17,385 nt of DNA from an uncultured Collinsella sp. (GCA_900543505.1 UQSB01000047.1:1-17385), one strand, 5' to 3'; positions 7,313-14,850 are shown, numbered from the stretch's first letter. Program-made: numbers and translations. The notes: generated by a model from the letters alone, not told the origin.

Positions 7313-7648
7313 ATGTGCGATTGCATCTTCTGTAAAATTGCCAACCACGAGATCCCCTCGACCGTTGTCTATGAGGACGACCAGGTCATCGCCTTCGACG
7401 ACCTCAACCCGCAGGCGCCGGTCCACACGCTCGTGATCCCCAAGAAGCACTACAGCGACATCGCCGACAACGTGCCCGCCGAGACCATGGGCGCCATGGC
7501 CCACGCCGTCCAGGAGGTCGCCAAGGCCAAGGGTCTGGAGGACGGTTTCCGCGTCATTTCCAACAAGGGTGTCAACGCCGGCCAGACCGTCATGCACTTC
7601 CACATGCATGTCCTCGGCGGCAAGAACCTGGGCGAGAACCTCATCTGA
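7313..7648 (+). CDS. HIT family nucleotide hydrolase (Hint/HinT-like)
   Basis: A 111-residue cytoplasmic HIT protein, likely hydrolysing purine nucleoside phosphoramidates or AMP conjugates. The histidine triad is HFHMH (95-99) in QTVMHFHMHVLGG. The N terminus has the CIFCKI segment with Cys4-x2-Cys7, which in many family members binds a structural zinc. The central stretch (VYEDDQVIAFDDLNPQAPVHTLVIPKKH) is typical of the Hint branch. A good AAGGAA site precedes the ATG. The codons are strongly C-ending, consistent with good expression. The precise physiological substrate is not predictable from sequence. Confidence 0.94.
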   Translation: MCDCIFCKIANHEIPSTVVYEDDQVIAFDDLNPQAPVHTLVIPKKHYSDIADNVPAETMGAMAHAVQEVAKAKGLEDGFRVISNKGVNAGQTVMHFHMHVLGGKNLGENLI

Positions 7649-7689
7649 GGACACGTAGCCCGTCGACTTGGCTGCCTTTGGAGTAATCT

Positions 7690-8580
7690 ATGCAGCTTTC
7701 TCAACTCGAATACCTTCAAGCGGTAGCGAACTATGGCGGCGTGCGCAAAGCAGCTCGCGCCGTTCATGTGAGTCCGCAGGCCGTTTCGTCGGCAATCAAA
7801 AAGTTGGAATCTGAGTACCAGATTGTTTTGCTCGACCGATCGGCGGGGGAGGCTGTTTTGTCTCCGGCGGGCAGAGAATTTGCGCGTCGTGCACGCGTGA
7901 TCCTGGCACAAGTCGACGATCTTAAAAAGTACGCCCAATCGAGGGACGACGGCGTCTCGCCCGACGGCCACTTCCGTCTTTACGCCCCCTGCCTTCAAGG
8001 GCGGGGGCGTCTCTTTTCCGAAAACTGGTACGACTCGTTTGAAAGCTCGCACCCTCAGATTCACCTTGATGTGTGGCATCAGCCAACGGCTACATGCTTT
8101 GAATCACTTGTGCTTGGCATTTCGGATGCGGCCATCTCATTTGAGGAACCAAGGAACAGTGTCCTTTCTTCGAAATACTTGGGTGAAAAGGAGCTCAAGG
8201 TTCTTTCGTGCCCAGCGGGTCATCAATCTGTGGGCGCTATGACCGTCCGTGAGTTACTGGGCGGCAGGTTAGCTGTTCCCATTAATTTGTCGCCCTGTCT
8301 CAATGCAATCAATCAATGCCCCGAAGCTCAGCTGGTTAATTTCCGCTTCCGCGACGTCGAATACGGAAACAGAGCGCAGGCTGAGTTTCTTCAAGCCGGG
8401 GGATTGATATTGGGTTTTTCTGGCTCTTCTCTCGCATCAGATGGATCGGAAGTGAGCGAGTGCTCCATTGAAGCCTCGCATGACGTAGCCTTGCCCATCT
8501 ACTTCTGCTATCGGCAAAACTCCTGGACCGATCGACACCAGACGGTTTTTCTGCACCTATTGCGTCATCTTGCTTCGTGA
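7690..8580 (+). CDS. LysR-family transcriptional regulator
   Basis: A 296-residue LysR-type regulator. The N-terminal winged helix-turn-helix (residues 1-65) has the normal pattern: MQLSQLEYLQAVANYGGVRKAARAVHVSPQAVSSAIKKLES, then LLDRS and LSPAGREF. A linker helix (about 66-90) leads to a substrate-binding domain of two lobes (about 95-296) that is divergent and Cys-rich, so no effector can be proposed. A TTTGGAG site precedes the ATG. The base composition is clearly less GC-rich than xseAB or the HIT gene upstream. The MFS transporter starts 119 nt downstream on the same strand, suggesting that the regulator controls it or responds to its substrate (inference). Confidence 0.88.
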   Translation: MQLSQLEYLQAVANYGGVRKAARAVHVSPQAVSSAIKKLESEYQIVLLDRSAGEAVLSPAGREFARRARVILAQVDDLKKYAQSRDDGVSPDGHFRLYAPCLQGRGRLFSENWYDSFESSHPQIHLDVWHQPTATCFESLVLGISDAAISFEEPRNSVLSSKYLGEKELKVLSCPAGHQSVGAMTVRELLGGRLAVPINLSPCLNAINQCPEAQLVNFRFRDVEYGNRAQAEFLQAGGLILGFSGSSLASDGSEVSECSIEASHDVALPIYFCYRQNSWTDRHQTVFLHLLRHLAS

Positions 8581-8595
8581 GATTAATTGGCTTCG

Positions 8596-8620
8596 AGGCG
8601 TCAAGTGATTATTGACGCCT
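8596..8620. promoter_or_regulatory. Inverted repeat between LysR regulator and MFS gene
   Basis: A 9-bp perfect inverted repeat (AGGCGTCAA / TTGACGCCT) with a 7-nt spacer lies 16 nt after the LysR-type gene and about 80 nt before the MFS start. No T-run follows on either strand. It could be a weak terminator for the regulator or an operator for the transporter; the sequence alone does not decide. Confidence 0.45.
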
Positions 8621-8699
8621 TGCAACACATAGCTGACAGCTTTGCCCTCATGCTTTTCCAAGATTCCGATTTAGATTGCTGACTCTTGGAGGGCGGAGC

Positions 8700-9860
8700 A
8701 TGAAAAACCGTACGGTTTTGCTTTATATGACGTTCGTTTTTCTGTCGAACTTCAGCACCATTTTGTATTTTCTGACGGTTTACCTTGAATTCGTCGGATT
8801 CTCGATGGTGGCGATTTCTAGCATGATGATTGCATATCAAGTGAGCAAGTTCATCCTTGAAGTTCCCACTGGCTATATTGCTGATAGGTTTGGACGAAAG
8901 ACTAGCGGTCTCGTTGGCGTTGTGGGAATGCTTGGATACTACGCCGCCCTGCTTCTCGTCCGTTCTCCTCTGCTTTTAATCGGCGCGTTTGCTCTCAAAG
9001 GTTTTGCCGTTGCATGTGTGAGCGGATCCATAGAAGCGATTTACATTGACAGCGTCTCTCAGGACCAGCTCGTAAGACTTAATGTCGTTGAGCGATTTGT
9101 TTTCTATGCCTCTTATGCCATCTCCGCTTGTGTGGGCGGCTTCATTTCGTCTGTCGGTGCATACCTCATTGGTCTTTCGGCAGATATCATCGCAATGGTG
9201 TTGACGTTGGTTGTCGTTATCTGCATTCCTGAGATGCGAAGAGGGGGCACTGCGGCGACACCTGAGCTTGGAATGAGCCCGAAGATGATTGGTGCTGCTA
9301 TTACGGGTAATGGCGTTCTTCGGTCATCGTTCATCATGGACTGTTCTCAGGCATTTGCCTTCGTCGCCCTGGAAGATTTTTTCTCACTGTTGCTTGCAGG
9401 CCGCGGAATGAATGCCGTCGCTTCGGGCGTGACCATTGCGGTCCAGCTCCTTGTCTCCGCCTCCATAGGGTTTATTGTGCCCAGCGCGATTACTCGTGTC
9501 GACAAGGGCCGTTTTGCACGTATTTGCGGCATCATTCGCTTAGTATTGACAGCTTTGTTTTTGATTCCCCTTACTCCGGTTAATTTGCTGCCCGTGTTCT
9601 ATGTGCTGCAGACGGTTGCGTACTCGTTGTTTGCCCCAATCAAATACTCAATTTTTCAAAATGCTGCCGATTCTTCGATGCGCTGTTCACTGATTTCGGT
9701 TCAAAGCCAGATGGTGGCGGTGGGTGCCGTTCTTTTCTATCTGCTCAACGCTGTGTTGAGTAGCGTTGCGGGCATTCGAGTCGTATTGCTTGTTGCGCTC
9801 GGGATTTCTTCCCTGGTGTATATCCCCGCGCTATTTCGTCTTACAAGTCAAAGGCCGTGA
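8700..9860 (+). CDS. MFS transporter
   Basis: Predicted 12-helix major facilitator superfamily permease, 386 residues from the ATG at 8700. That start is chosen over 8676 because GGAGGGCGGAG precedes it and the protein then begins MKNRTVLLYMTFVFLSN, directly in the first helix. The loop between helices 2 and 3 has MFS motif A (GYIADRFGRKTSG; DRFGRK at 62-67). The rest is alternating hydrophobic segments, with a longer cytoplasmic loop near the middle (about residues 175-200) as usual. The substrate is unknown; drug or metabolite efflux is common for proteins of this length. It shares the lower GC content of the LysR-type gene upstream, and the two look like one acquired unit. Confidence 0.87.
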   Translation: MKNRTVLLYMTFVFLSNFSTILYFLTVYLEFVGFSMVAISSMMIAYQVSKFILEVPTGYIADRFGRKTSGLVGVVGMLGYYAALLLVRSPLLLIGAFALKGFAVACVSGSIEAIYIDSVSQDQLVRLNVVERFVFYASYAISACVGGFISSVGAYLIGLSADIIAMVLTLVVVICIPEMRRGGTAATPELGMSPKMIGAAITGNGVLRSSFIMDCSQAFAFVALEDFFSLLLAGRGMNAVASGVTIAVQLLVSASIGFIVPSAITRVDKGRFARICGIIRLVLTALFLIPLTPVNLLPVFYVLQTVAYSLFAPIKYSIFQNAADSSMRCSLISVQSQMVAVGAVLFYLLNAVLSSVAGIRVVLLVALGISSLVYIPALFRLTSQRP

Positions 9861-9893
9861 GTATTTGGGCATCGATAACTTATATATCAACGC

Positions 9894-9927
9894 AATAAAC
9901 CCGAGCGCGAGGGCGTTTGGGTTTATT
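9894..9927 (+). terminator. Intrinsic terminator after the MFS gene
   Basis: A 9-bp arm AATAAACCC (9894-9902) pairs with GGGTTTATT (9919-9927), and an inner GCGC/GCGT pairing extends the stem after a small internal loop. The A/T-rich outer arms act as the tract on both strands, so it may work in either direction. It separates the MFS gene from the first acetate kinase gene. Confidence 0.65.
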
Positions 9928-9980
9928 ATTGAAGCGTATGTAACCTGGCGGCGCCACACCGCCTGTTAGTAGGGAGACAC

Positions 9981-11159
9981 ATGAACGTTCTGGTCGTCAA
10001 CGCAGGATCTTCGACCCTTAAGTATCAGGTCATCGATACCAAGTCCCATAAGGTGTCCGCAAAGGGCTCCTGCGAGCGCGTCTGCTTTACCGGCGGTACC
10101 TTCACCCACGCTGCCAACGGCTCCAAGAAGGTGACCGAGAACATTGAGTTCCCCGACCACAAGGTCGCCATCGAGGTCGTCCTGAAGGACCTCGAGGCCA
10201 ACGGCGTCAAGATTGAGGGCATCGGCCACCGCATCGTTCAGGGCGGCTGGTACTTTGGCGATTCCTCCCTCGTCGACGAGGACGTTCTCGCCAAGATCCG
10301 CGAGGTTGCCCCGCTCGCCCCGCTGCACAACAACCCCGAGGCTAACGTTATCGAGTACTGCCTGGAGCAGTATCCCGACCTGCCCAATGTCACGGTCTAC
10401 GACACTGCTTTCCACTTCAACATGCCCGAGGTCGCCAAGACCTACGCCCTGCCCAAAGATGTCTGCGACAAGCTGCACATCCGTAAGTACGGCGCCCACG
10501 GCACCAGCTACCGTTACATCTCCAAGAAGGTCGCCGAGATGACCAACGGCGAGGCCCGCAAGGTCGTCGTGTGCCATATCGGCTCCGGCGCTTCCCTGTG
10601 CGCCATCGAGGACGGCAAGTGCATGGACACCACCATGGGCCTGACGCCGCTCGACGGCGTCATGATGGGCACCCGCTGCGGCTCCATCGACCCGGCTACC
10701 GTGTGCTACCTGCAGCGCGAGGGCGGCTATACCTTCGACGAGGTCGACGAGATGATGAACAAGAAGTCCGGTCTTTTGGCTGTGACCGGCGGCAAGACCA
10801 ACGACTGCCGCAACGTCGAGGAGCTCGCCGCCGCTGGTGACCCCGAGGCTCAGCTCGCCTTCGACATGTTTGTCTACAAGATTGCCGCCAAGGCGGCCGA
10901 GATGGCTACTTCTATGTGCGGTATGGACACCCTGGTCTTTACCGCCGGCATCGGCGAGCATGCTCCGGCCGTCCGCGCCGGCGTTGCCGACCGCCTGGCC
11001 TTTATGGGCGTCAAGATGGATCATGCCCGCAACGCCCTGCGTGGTGACGGCGCTTGGTGCCTGTCTGCCAAGGATTCCAAGGTCAAAATCTTTGTCATCC
11101 CCACGGACGAGGAGTTCATGATCGCTTCCGACGTCGAGCGCATCGTCAACGCCAAGTAA
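9981..11159 (+). CDS. ackA: Acetate kinase, copy 1 (variant active site)
   Basis: Acetate/short-chain carboxylate kinase of 392 residues (acyl phosphate + ADP = carboxylate + ATP), the ATP-forming step of acetate fermentation. Family landmarks are NAGSSTLK (7-14), GHRIVQGG with R84, PLAPLH with H116, YDTAFH with D141, the HGTS catalytic His (H173), GTRCGSIDPA with R232, and PTDEE with E378. Numbering against the Methanosarcina thermophila enzyme is consistent from memory. Differences are Ala172 for the pocket Phe179, Tyr177 for His184, and Ser202 for the ATP-site Asn211 (GSGAS instead of GNGAS). GGGAG precedes the ATG. Codons are strongly C-ending, as in a highly expressed gene. No phosphotransacetylase gene is adjacent. 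The substrate may differ from acetate (inference). Confidence 0.92.
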   Translation: MNVLVVNAGSSTLKYQVIDTKSHKVSAKGSCERVCFTGGTFTHAANGSKKVTENIEFPDHKVAIEVVLKDLEANGVKIEGIGHRIVQGGWYFGDSSLVDEDVLAKIREVAPLAPLHNNPEANVIEYCLEQYPDLPNVTVYDTAFHFNMPEVAKTYALPKDVCDKLHIRKYGAHGTSYRYISKKVAEMTNGEARKVVVCHIGSGASLCAIEDGKCMDTTMGLTPLDGVMMGTRCGSIDPATVCYLQREGGYTFDEVDEMMNKKSGLLAVTGGKTNDCRNVEELAAAGDPEAQLAFDMFVYKIAAKAAEMATSMCGMDTLVFTAGIGEHAPAVRAGVADRLAFMGVKMDHARNALRGDGAWCLSAKDSKVKIFVIPTDEEFMIASDVERIVNAK

Positions 11160-11170
11160 TTGCAAGAGGG

Positions 11171-11209
11171 GAGGGGCTGGACGACCGAGCGCCGTTCGGC
11201 CCCTCTTTT
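11171..11209 (+). terminator. Rho-independent terminator between the two acetate kinase genes
   Basis: GAGGGGCTG (11171-11179) pairs with CGGCCCCTC (11197-11205) with one wobble, followed directly by TTTT (11206-11209). An alternative register (AAGAGGGG with CCCCTCTT) gives an equal stem. It lies 11 nt past the copy 1 stop codon, so the two kinase genes are probably separate transcription units. Confidence 0.8.
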
Positions 11210-11225
11210 GCGCTCGCTGGTCGAT

Positions 11226-11257
11226 ATATCTGATAGCTATTTATCAAGATATGATAA
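11226..11257. promoter_or_regulatory. AT-rich repeated half-sites upstream of acetate kinase copy 2
   Basis: Three alternating half-sites occur at regular spacing: TGATA (11231-11235), TATCA (11242-11246) and TGATA (11252-11256). TTATCA and TGATAA form a perfect 6-bp inverted repeat around AGATA. The outer left pair extends to ATATCT...AGATAT with one offset. The cluster is a sharply AT-rich island between GC-rich genes, about 70-95 nt before the copy 2 start codon, so a repressor or activator site is likely. No known regulator motif is claimed. Confidence 0.5.
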
Positions 11258-11323
11258 CTTCTTATTAACATGCGGCCGCCTTAAGGGGCCTGTATCGACC
11301 GTATTGCACTGCAAAGGAGTCTC

Positions 11324-12502
11324 ATGAACGTACTTGTTGTCAACGCCGGCAGCTCAAGCCTTAAATATCAGCTTTTGGATACCGATACCCGAGAGGTTTT
11401 CGCCAAGGGCAACTGCGAACGTATCGGTTCGGACATGGGCATCTTTGGCCACTCCGAGAACGGTGGCGCCAAGCAGACCGAAGAGGTTCCCTTCCCCGAT
11501 CATCGCTCGGCCATTGCGCGCGTACTCGAGGAGCTCGAGAAGACCGACTTTACGATTGATGGCATTGGCCATCGTATCGTTCAGGGCGGCTGGCACTTCG
11601 ATGATTCCGCAGTTGTCGACGACGAGGTTATGGCCAAGATTCTTGAGGTGGCACCGCTTGCTCCGCTGCACAACTACGGCGAGGCCGCAGCAATCGAGTA
11701 TTGCCGCGAGAAGTATCCGGAGCTGCCCAACGTCGCCGTCTTCGATACCTCGTTCCACATGACCATGCCCGAGGTCGCCTATACCTACGCGCTGCCCAAG
11801 GACGTGTGCGACAAGTACCACGTGCGCAAGTACGGCGCCCACGGCACGAGCCACCGCTATGAGTGGATGATGGCCAAGGAGATCCTGGGTTCGCGCTGCC
11901 ACCGTCTGCTTTCGTGCCATTTGGGTAACGGTGCTTCGCTCGCTGCTATCGAGGACGGCGTGTGCCGCGACACCACGATGGGCCTCACGCCGCTTGACGG
12001 TCTGATGATGGGTACCCGCTGCGGTTCCATTGACCCGGCTACCGTATGCTACCTGCAGCGCGAGGGCGGCTACAGCTATCAGGAAGTCGATGACATGATG
12101 AACAAGCAGTCTGGTCTGCTTGCCATCTCGGGTATTTCCAACGACGCCCGCGACATCCGTACACGCGCCTCCGAGGGCGACGAGCGCTGCCTGCTCGCCT
12201 TCGATATGTTCGCCTACAAGGCCATGCAGCAGGCCGGCTCCATGATCGCTTCCATGGCGGGCGTGGACACCATCACCTTTACCGCCGGCATCGGCGAGAA
12301 CGACTGGTCGATCCGCAAGGCCTTCTGCGACTGCTTTGAGTGGCTGGGCGTACGCATCGACAACAACAAGAACCGCGAGGCCGTGGGCAACGGTCCGCAG
12401 GTCATCAGCGCCGCCGGTTCCGCCGTCACGGTCATGGTCATCCCCACCGACGAGGAATACATGATCGCCCACGACGTCGAGCGTCTGACCGCGAATAACT
12501 AG
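11324..12502 (+). CDS. ackA: Acetate kinase, copy 2
   Basis: Second acetate kinase paralogue, also 392 residues and collinear with copy 1; I estimate about 60% identity by eye. It keeps the canonical nucleotide and catalytic elements: NAGSSSLK (7-14), R84, H116, FDTSFH with D141, HGTSH (H173, H177), CHLGNGAS with N202, GTRCGSIDPA with R232, and PTDEE with E378. Like copy 1 it has Ala172 where the family has Phe (YGAHGTS) and GHRIVQGG instead of GHRVVHGG, and its PLHN is followed by YGEA instead of the common PPN. AAAGGAG precedes the ATG. It has its own upstream AT-rich control region and a strong terminator, so it is a separate unit. Of the two, this copy looks more like an ordinary acetate kinase at the nucleotide site. 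Confidence 0.93.
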   Translation: MNVLVVNAGSSSLKYQLLDTDTREVFAKGNCERIGSDMGIFGHSENGGAKQTEEVPFPDHRSAIARVLEELEKTDFTIDGIGHRIVQGGWHFDDSAVVDDEVMAKILEVAPLAPLHNYGEAAAIEYCREKYPELPNVAVFDTSFHMTMPEVAYTYALPKDVCDKYHVRKYGAHGTSHRYEWMMAKEILGSRCHRLLSCHLGNGASLAAIEDGVCRDTTMGLTPLDGLMMGTRCGSIDPATVCYLQREGGYSYQEVDDMMNKQSGLLAISGISNDARDIRTRASEGDERCLLAFDMFAYKAMQQAGSMIASMAGVDTITFTAGIGENDWSIRKAFCDCFEWLGVRIDNNKNREAVGNGPQVISAAGSAVTVMVIPTDEEYMIAHDVERLTANN

Positions 12503-12524
12503 TGCGTTCGCTTGCGATTGAACG

Positions 12525-12560
12525 AAAGGCCTCCTGAGCAGCAGCTCAGGAGGCCTTTTT
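12525..12560 (+). terminator. Strong Rho-independent terminator of acetate kinase copy 2
   Basis: A perfect 15-bp stem (12525-12539 with 12544-12558) has a 4-nt AGCA loop and runs into TTTTT (12556-12560). It lies 22 nt past the stop codon. The A-tract on the left arm makes it potentially bidirectional. Confidence 0.92.
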
Positions 12561-12730
12561 GCTAGCAGGCGGAAATTCCAGTCCCAAAGTGATCATCACC
12601 AGTAACGCCTGCGCTCCCAGCAACGACACCCATCCATTCAGATCCTCAGCCCCAGCTCGTAGCCAAGCCGCCGTCCACTCCAGATGCCCTGAATTCTTCG
12701 TAGCAGTAGAAGGCCGTACGGGCTGACCCC
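12561..12730. other. Intergenic stretch with a dubious 92-codon open frame
   Basis: The minus strand is open from 12824 to 12546 (92 codons, including a segment reading GHLEWTAAWLRAGAEDLNGW). The frame has no ribosome site, runs through the nested palindrome at its start, and ends inside the acetate kinase terminator. I therefore regard it as a chance or repeat-derived open frame rather than a gene. The sequence looks like the intergenic repeats I associate with Collinsella genomes, but that is memory, not a search. Confidence 0.4.
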
Positions 12731-12817
12731 TGAAAACATTCCGCAGACCAGAAACGCCCCCGTTCGTAGCTCCGAAGGAGCAGAACGGGGGCACTTCATT
12801 GGTCGAGGACGTTTTCA
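12731..12817. repeat. Nested 87-bp quasi-palindrome between convergent genes
   Basis: Four complementary blocks are nested around one centre: TGAAAAC (12731-12737) with GTTTTCA (12811-12817), GACCA (12746-12750) with TGGTC (12800-12804), GCCCCCGTTC (12756-12765) with its complement (12783-12792), and GCTCC (12769-12773) with GGAGC (12777-12781) around GAA. The inner 37 bp would fold very stably and, on the minus strand, is followed by GTTTC, so it may act as the terminator of the metal ATPase gene that stops at 12855. The extra nested blocks resemble a dispersed palindromic element. Confidence 0.7.
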
Positions 12818-12854
12818 AAACCAAGCCCGGCCCCGGCCGGAGGGACCACAGGCG

Positions 12855-14807
12855 CTACAGGTTCTTGACACCCATCGCGCGCATGGCGTTCAGGATGGCG
12901 ATGATCGCCACGCCCACGTCGCCAAAGACGGCAAGCCACATGTTGGCGATGCCCAGCGCTGCCAGCATAAGGATCAGTAGCTTAATACCCAGCGCAAAGA
13001 TGATGTTCTGCCAAACAATCGACATGGTCTTGCGTGCTACGCGGATCGCACGGGAGATGTTGGACGGTTTGTCATCCATGAGCACCACGTCGGCGGCCTC
13101 GATCGCGGCGTCGGAGCCCATGGCGCCCATGGCAATGCCCACATCGGCGCGCGTAAGCACAGGAGCGTCGTTGATACCGTCGCCGACAAAGGCGAGCTTG
13201 CCCTTGCCACTTTCGGCCGCGAGTAGCGCCTCAACGCGCTCGACCTTGTCGCCCGGCAGGAGCTGCGCGTGGAACTCGTCGAGACCGAGTTGCTTGGCCA
13301 CAGACGCTGCAACCTCCTCGCGGTCGCCCGTGAGCATGACGGTGCGGTTGATACCGGCGGCATGCAGGTCGCGAATCGTTTGCTCCGCATCGGCCTTAAC
13401 GGTGTCTGCAATCACGATGTGGCCGGCGTACACGCCGTCAACGAGCACGTGGAGGATCGTGCCAACAACCTCACAGTCCGGTGCTTCAACGCCGGCCGCG
13501 GCGAGCATTTTGGCGTTGCCAACGACGACGTGCTTGCCGTCGATGGTTGCCGTCACGCCGTGGCCCGCGTCGTTGGCGGAGTCGCTCACGCGCTTGGGGT
13601 CGACCTCGCCCTGGTAGGCGTCGCGCACGGACTGCGCGATGGGGTGATCGGAGAACGACTCAGCAAGGGCTGCGACTTCGAGCAGCGACTGCTCGGTATA
13701 GCCAGCCTCGGGGTGCACCGCGACGACTGAGAACGTGCCGTTGGTGAGGGTGCCCGTTTTGTCGAAGACGATGGTGTCCACGTCGGCGAGCGTCTCGAGG
13801 TAGTTGGAGCCCTTGATGAGAACGCCCAGCTTGGACGCGCCGCCGATGCCGCCAAAGAAACTCAACGGTACGCTGATCACGAGGGCGCACGGGCAGCTGA
13901 CGACCAGGAAGGTCAGACCGCGCAGAATCCAGTCGGACCAGGCACCGGTGATCAGGCCGCCGCCAAGTGCGAGCACCGCGGCCGCGCCGGTGACGGCGGG
14001 CGTGTAGACGCGGGCGAAGCGCGTGATGAAGTTCTCGGTGCGTGCCTTTTTCTCGCTGGCGTTTTCCACAAGCTCCAGGACGCGCGCGACGGTGGACTCG
14101 CCAAATGGCTTGGTGGTGCGCACATGGATGAGACCCGTCATGTTGATGCAGCCGCTGATGATATCGTCTCCGGTTTTGACCGGGCGGGGGACCGACTCGC
14201 CGGTAAGGGCGGCGGTATCGAGCTGTGTCTCGCCTTCGACGATGATGCCGTCGATGGGCACGCGCTCGCCAGGCTTGACGACGATGACGGTGCCGACGGC
14301 GATGTCATCGGGGAAGACTTGCTCGAGCGTGCCGTCGGGCTGCTCGACGTTAGCGTAGTCGGGCGCGATGTCCATCATGGCACTGATCGACTTGCGGCTC
14401 TTGCCCACGGCGTATGCCTGGAACAGCTCGCCGACCTGGTAGAACAGCATGACGGCGGCGCCTTCGGCCATGTGCGGGTCGGTATCGGGGAAGAGCACCA
14501 TGGCAAACGCGCCGATGGTCGCGACGGCCATAAGGAAACTCTCGTCGAAGGCCTTGCCGCGGCGGATGTTGTTGAACGCCTTTTGGAGCACGTCGTAGCC
14601 GGCAATTAGGAACGGCACCAGGAACAGCACGAAGCTGGCGTAGATGTTGCCAGGCTCCCCAAATGCGATAGTGAGGGCGCCGAGCTCGTCGAGGGCATAA
14701 ACAACGGCAAAAATGCCCAGTGCTACCAGGATGCGGTTGCGCTTGTGCTCAAGGGACTCTTTCTTCTTGCGCTTCTTCTTTTTCTTTTTGGGATCGGCGG
14801 CTGCCAT
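12855..14807 (-). CDS. P1B-2 type heavy-metal efflux ATPase (Zn/Cd/Pb)
   Basis: Membrane ATPase of 650 residues that exports divalent soft metals. It has an actuator TGES (202-205), the transmembrane metal site CPC (305-307), the phosphorylated Asp in DKTGT (D349), the HP locus SDHPIAQ (H388-P389) and GDGINDAP (542-549). The last helices carry Lys609 (ALGIK) and Asp630 (FGDVG), the pair that marks the Zn2+/Cd2+/Pb2+ subgroup in ZntA-like pumps. The usual N-terminal metal-binding domain is missing. In its place is a short tail with a run of about ten basic residues (7-16), and the metal-binding domain is encoded by the next gene upstream. GGGAGG precedes the ATG, and an operator copy lies 24 nt upstream of the start, so it can be induced directly. 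The subgroup is confident; the true metal is not. Confidence 0.93.
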   Translation of the reverse strand: MAAADPKKKKKKRKKKESLEHKRNRILVALGIFAVVYALDELGALTIAFGEPGNIYASFVLFLVPFLIAGYDVLQKAFNNIRRGKAFDESFLMAVATIGAFAMVLFPDTDPHMAEGAAVMLFYQVGELFQAYAVGKSRKSISAMMDIAPDYANVEQPDGTLEQVFPDDIAVGTVIVVKPGERVPIDGIIVEGETQLDTAALTGESVPRPVKTGDDIISGCINMTGLIHVRTTKPFGESTVARVLELVENASEKKARTENFITRFARVYTPAVTGAAAVLALGGGLITGAWSDWILRGLTFLVVSCPCALVISVPLSFFGGIGGASKLGVLIKGSNYLETLADVDTIVFDKTGTLTNGTFSVVAVHPEAGYTEQSLLEVAALAESFSDHPIAQSVRDAYQGEVDPKRVSDSANDAGHGVTATIDGKHVVVGNAKMLAAAGVEAPDCEVVGTILHVLVDGVYAGHIVIADTVKADAEQTIRDLHAAGINRTVMLTGDREEVAASVAKQLGLDEFHAQLLPGDKVERVEALLAAESGKGKLAFVGDGINDAPVLTRADVGIAMGAMGSDAAIEAADVVLMDDKPSNISRAIRVARKTMSIVWQNIIFALGIKLLILMLAALGIANMWLAVFGDVGVAIIAILNAMRAMGVKNL

Positions 14808-14830
14808 GATTCAAACCTCCCATTTGAGTG

Positions 14831-14850
14831 TATGAACACTTGCTCATATA
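14831..14850. promoter_or_regulatory. ArsR/SmtB-type operator copy 3, upstream of the metal ATPase
   Basis: TATGAACA-N3-GCTCATATA, identical at 17 of 20 positions to the two copies at the sensor promoter; the differences are confined to the three central bases. It lies between the HMA-domain gene and the ATPase gene, 24 nt before the ATPase start codon. It points to a separate metal-responsive promoter for the pump. I see only an imperfect -10 (TTATAT, overlapping the site) and a poor -35. Confidence 0.8.

Noticed and set aside
9966..11165. 399-codon open frame on the minus strand opposite acetate kinase copy 1
   Set aside because: It mirrors the C-ending codon bias of the kinase gene, has no ribosome site, and its Val/Gly/Leu/Asp-rich translation has no family features. 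The same happens opposite copy 2 (11354-12472).
11231..11246. Possible CRP/FNR site upstream of acetate kinase copy 2
   Set aside because: The TGA and TCA cores are 10 nt apart, not the 6 nt required by CRP/FNR-type sites, so only an unspecified operator cluster is reported.
12546..12824. 92-codon minus-strand ORF between acetate kinase and metal ATPase
   Set aside because: No ribosome site; it starts in the nested palindrome and ends inside the acetate kinase terminator. Kept as a repeat-like region rather than a gene.
13269..13730. 153-codon plus-strand ORF opposite the metal ATPase
   Set aside because: Antisense shadow of the ATPase catalytic domain; no start signals and no recognisable domain.
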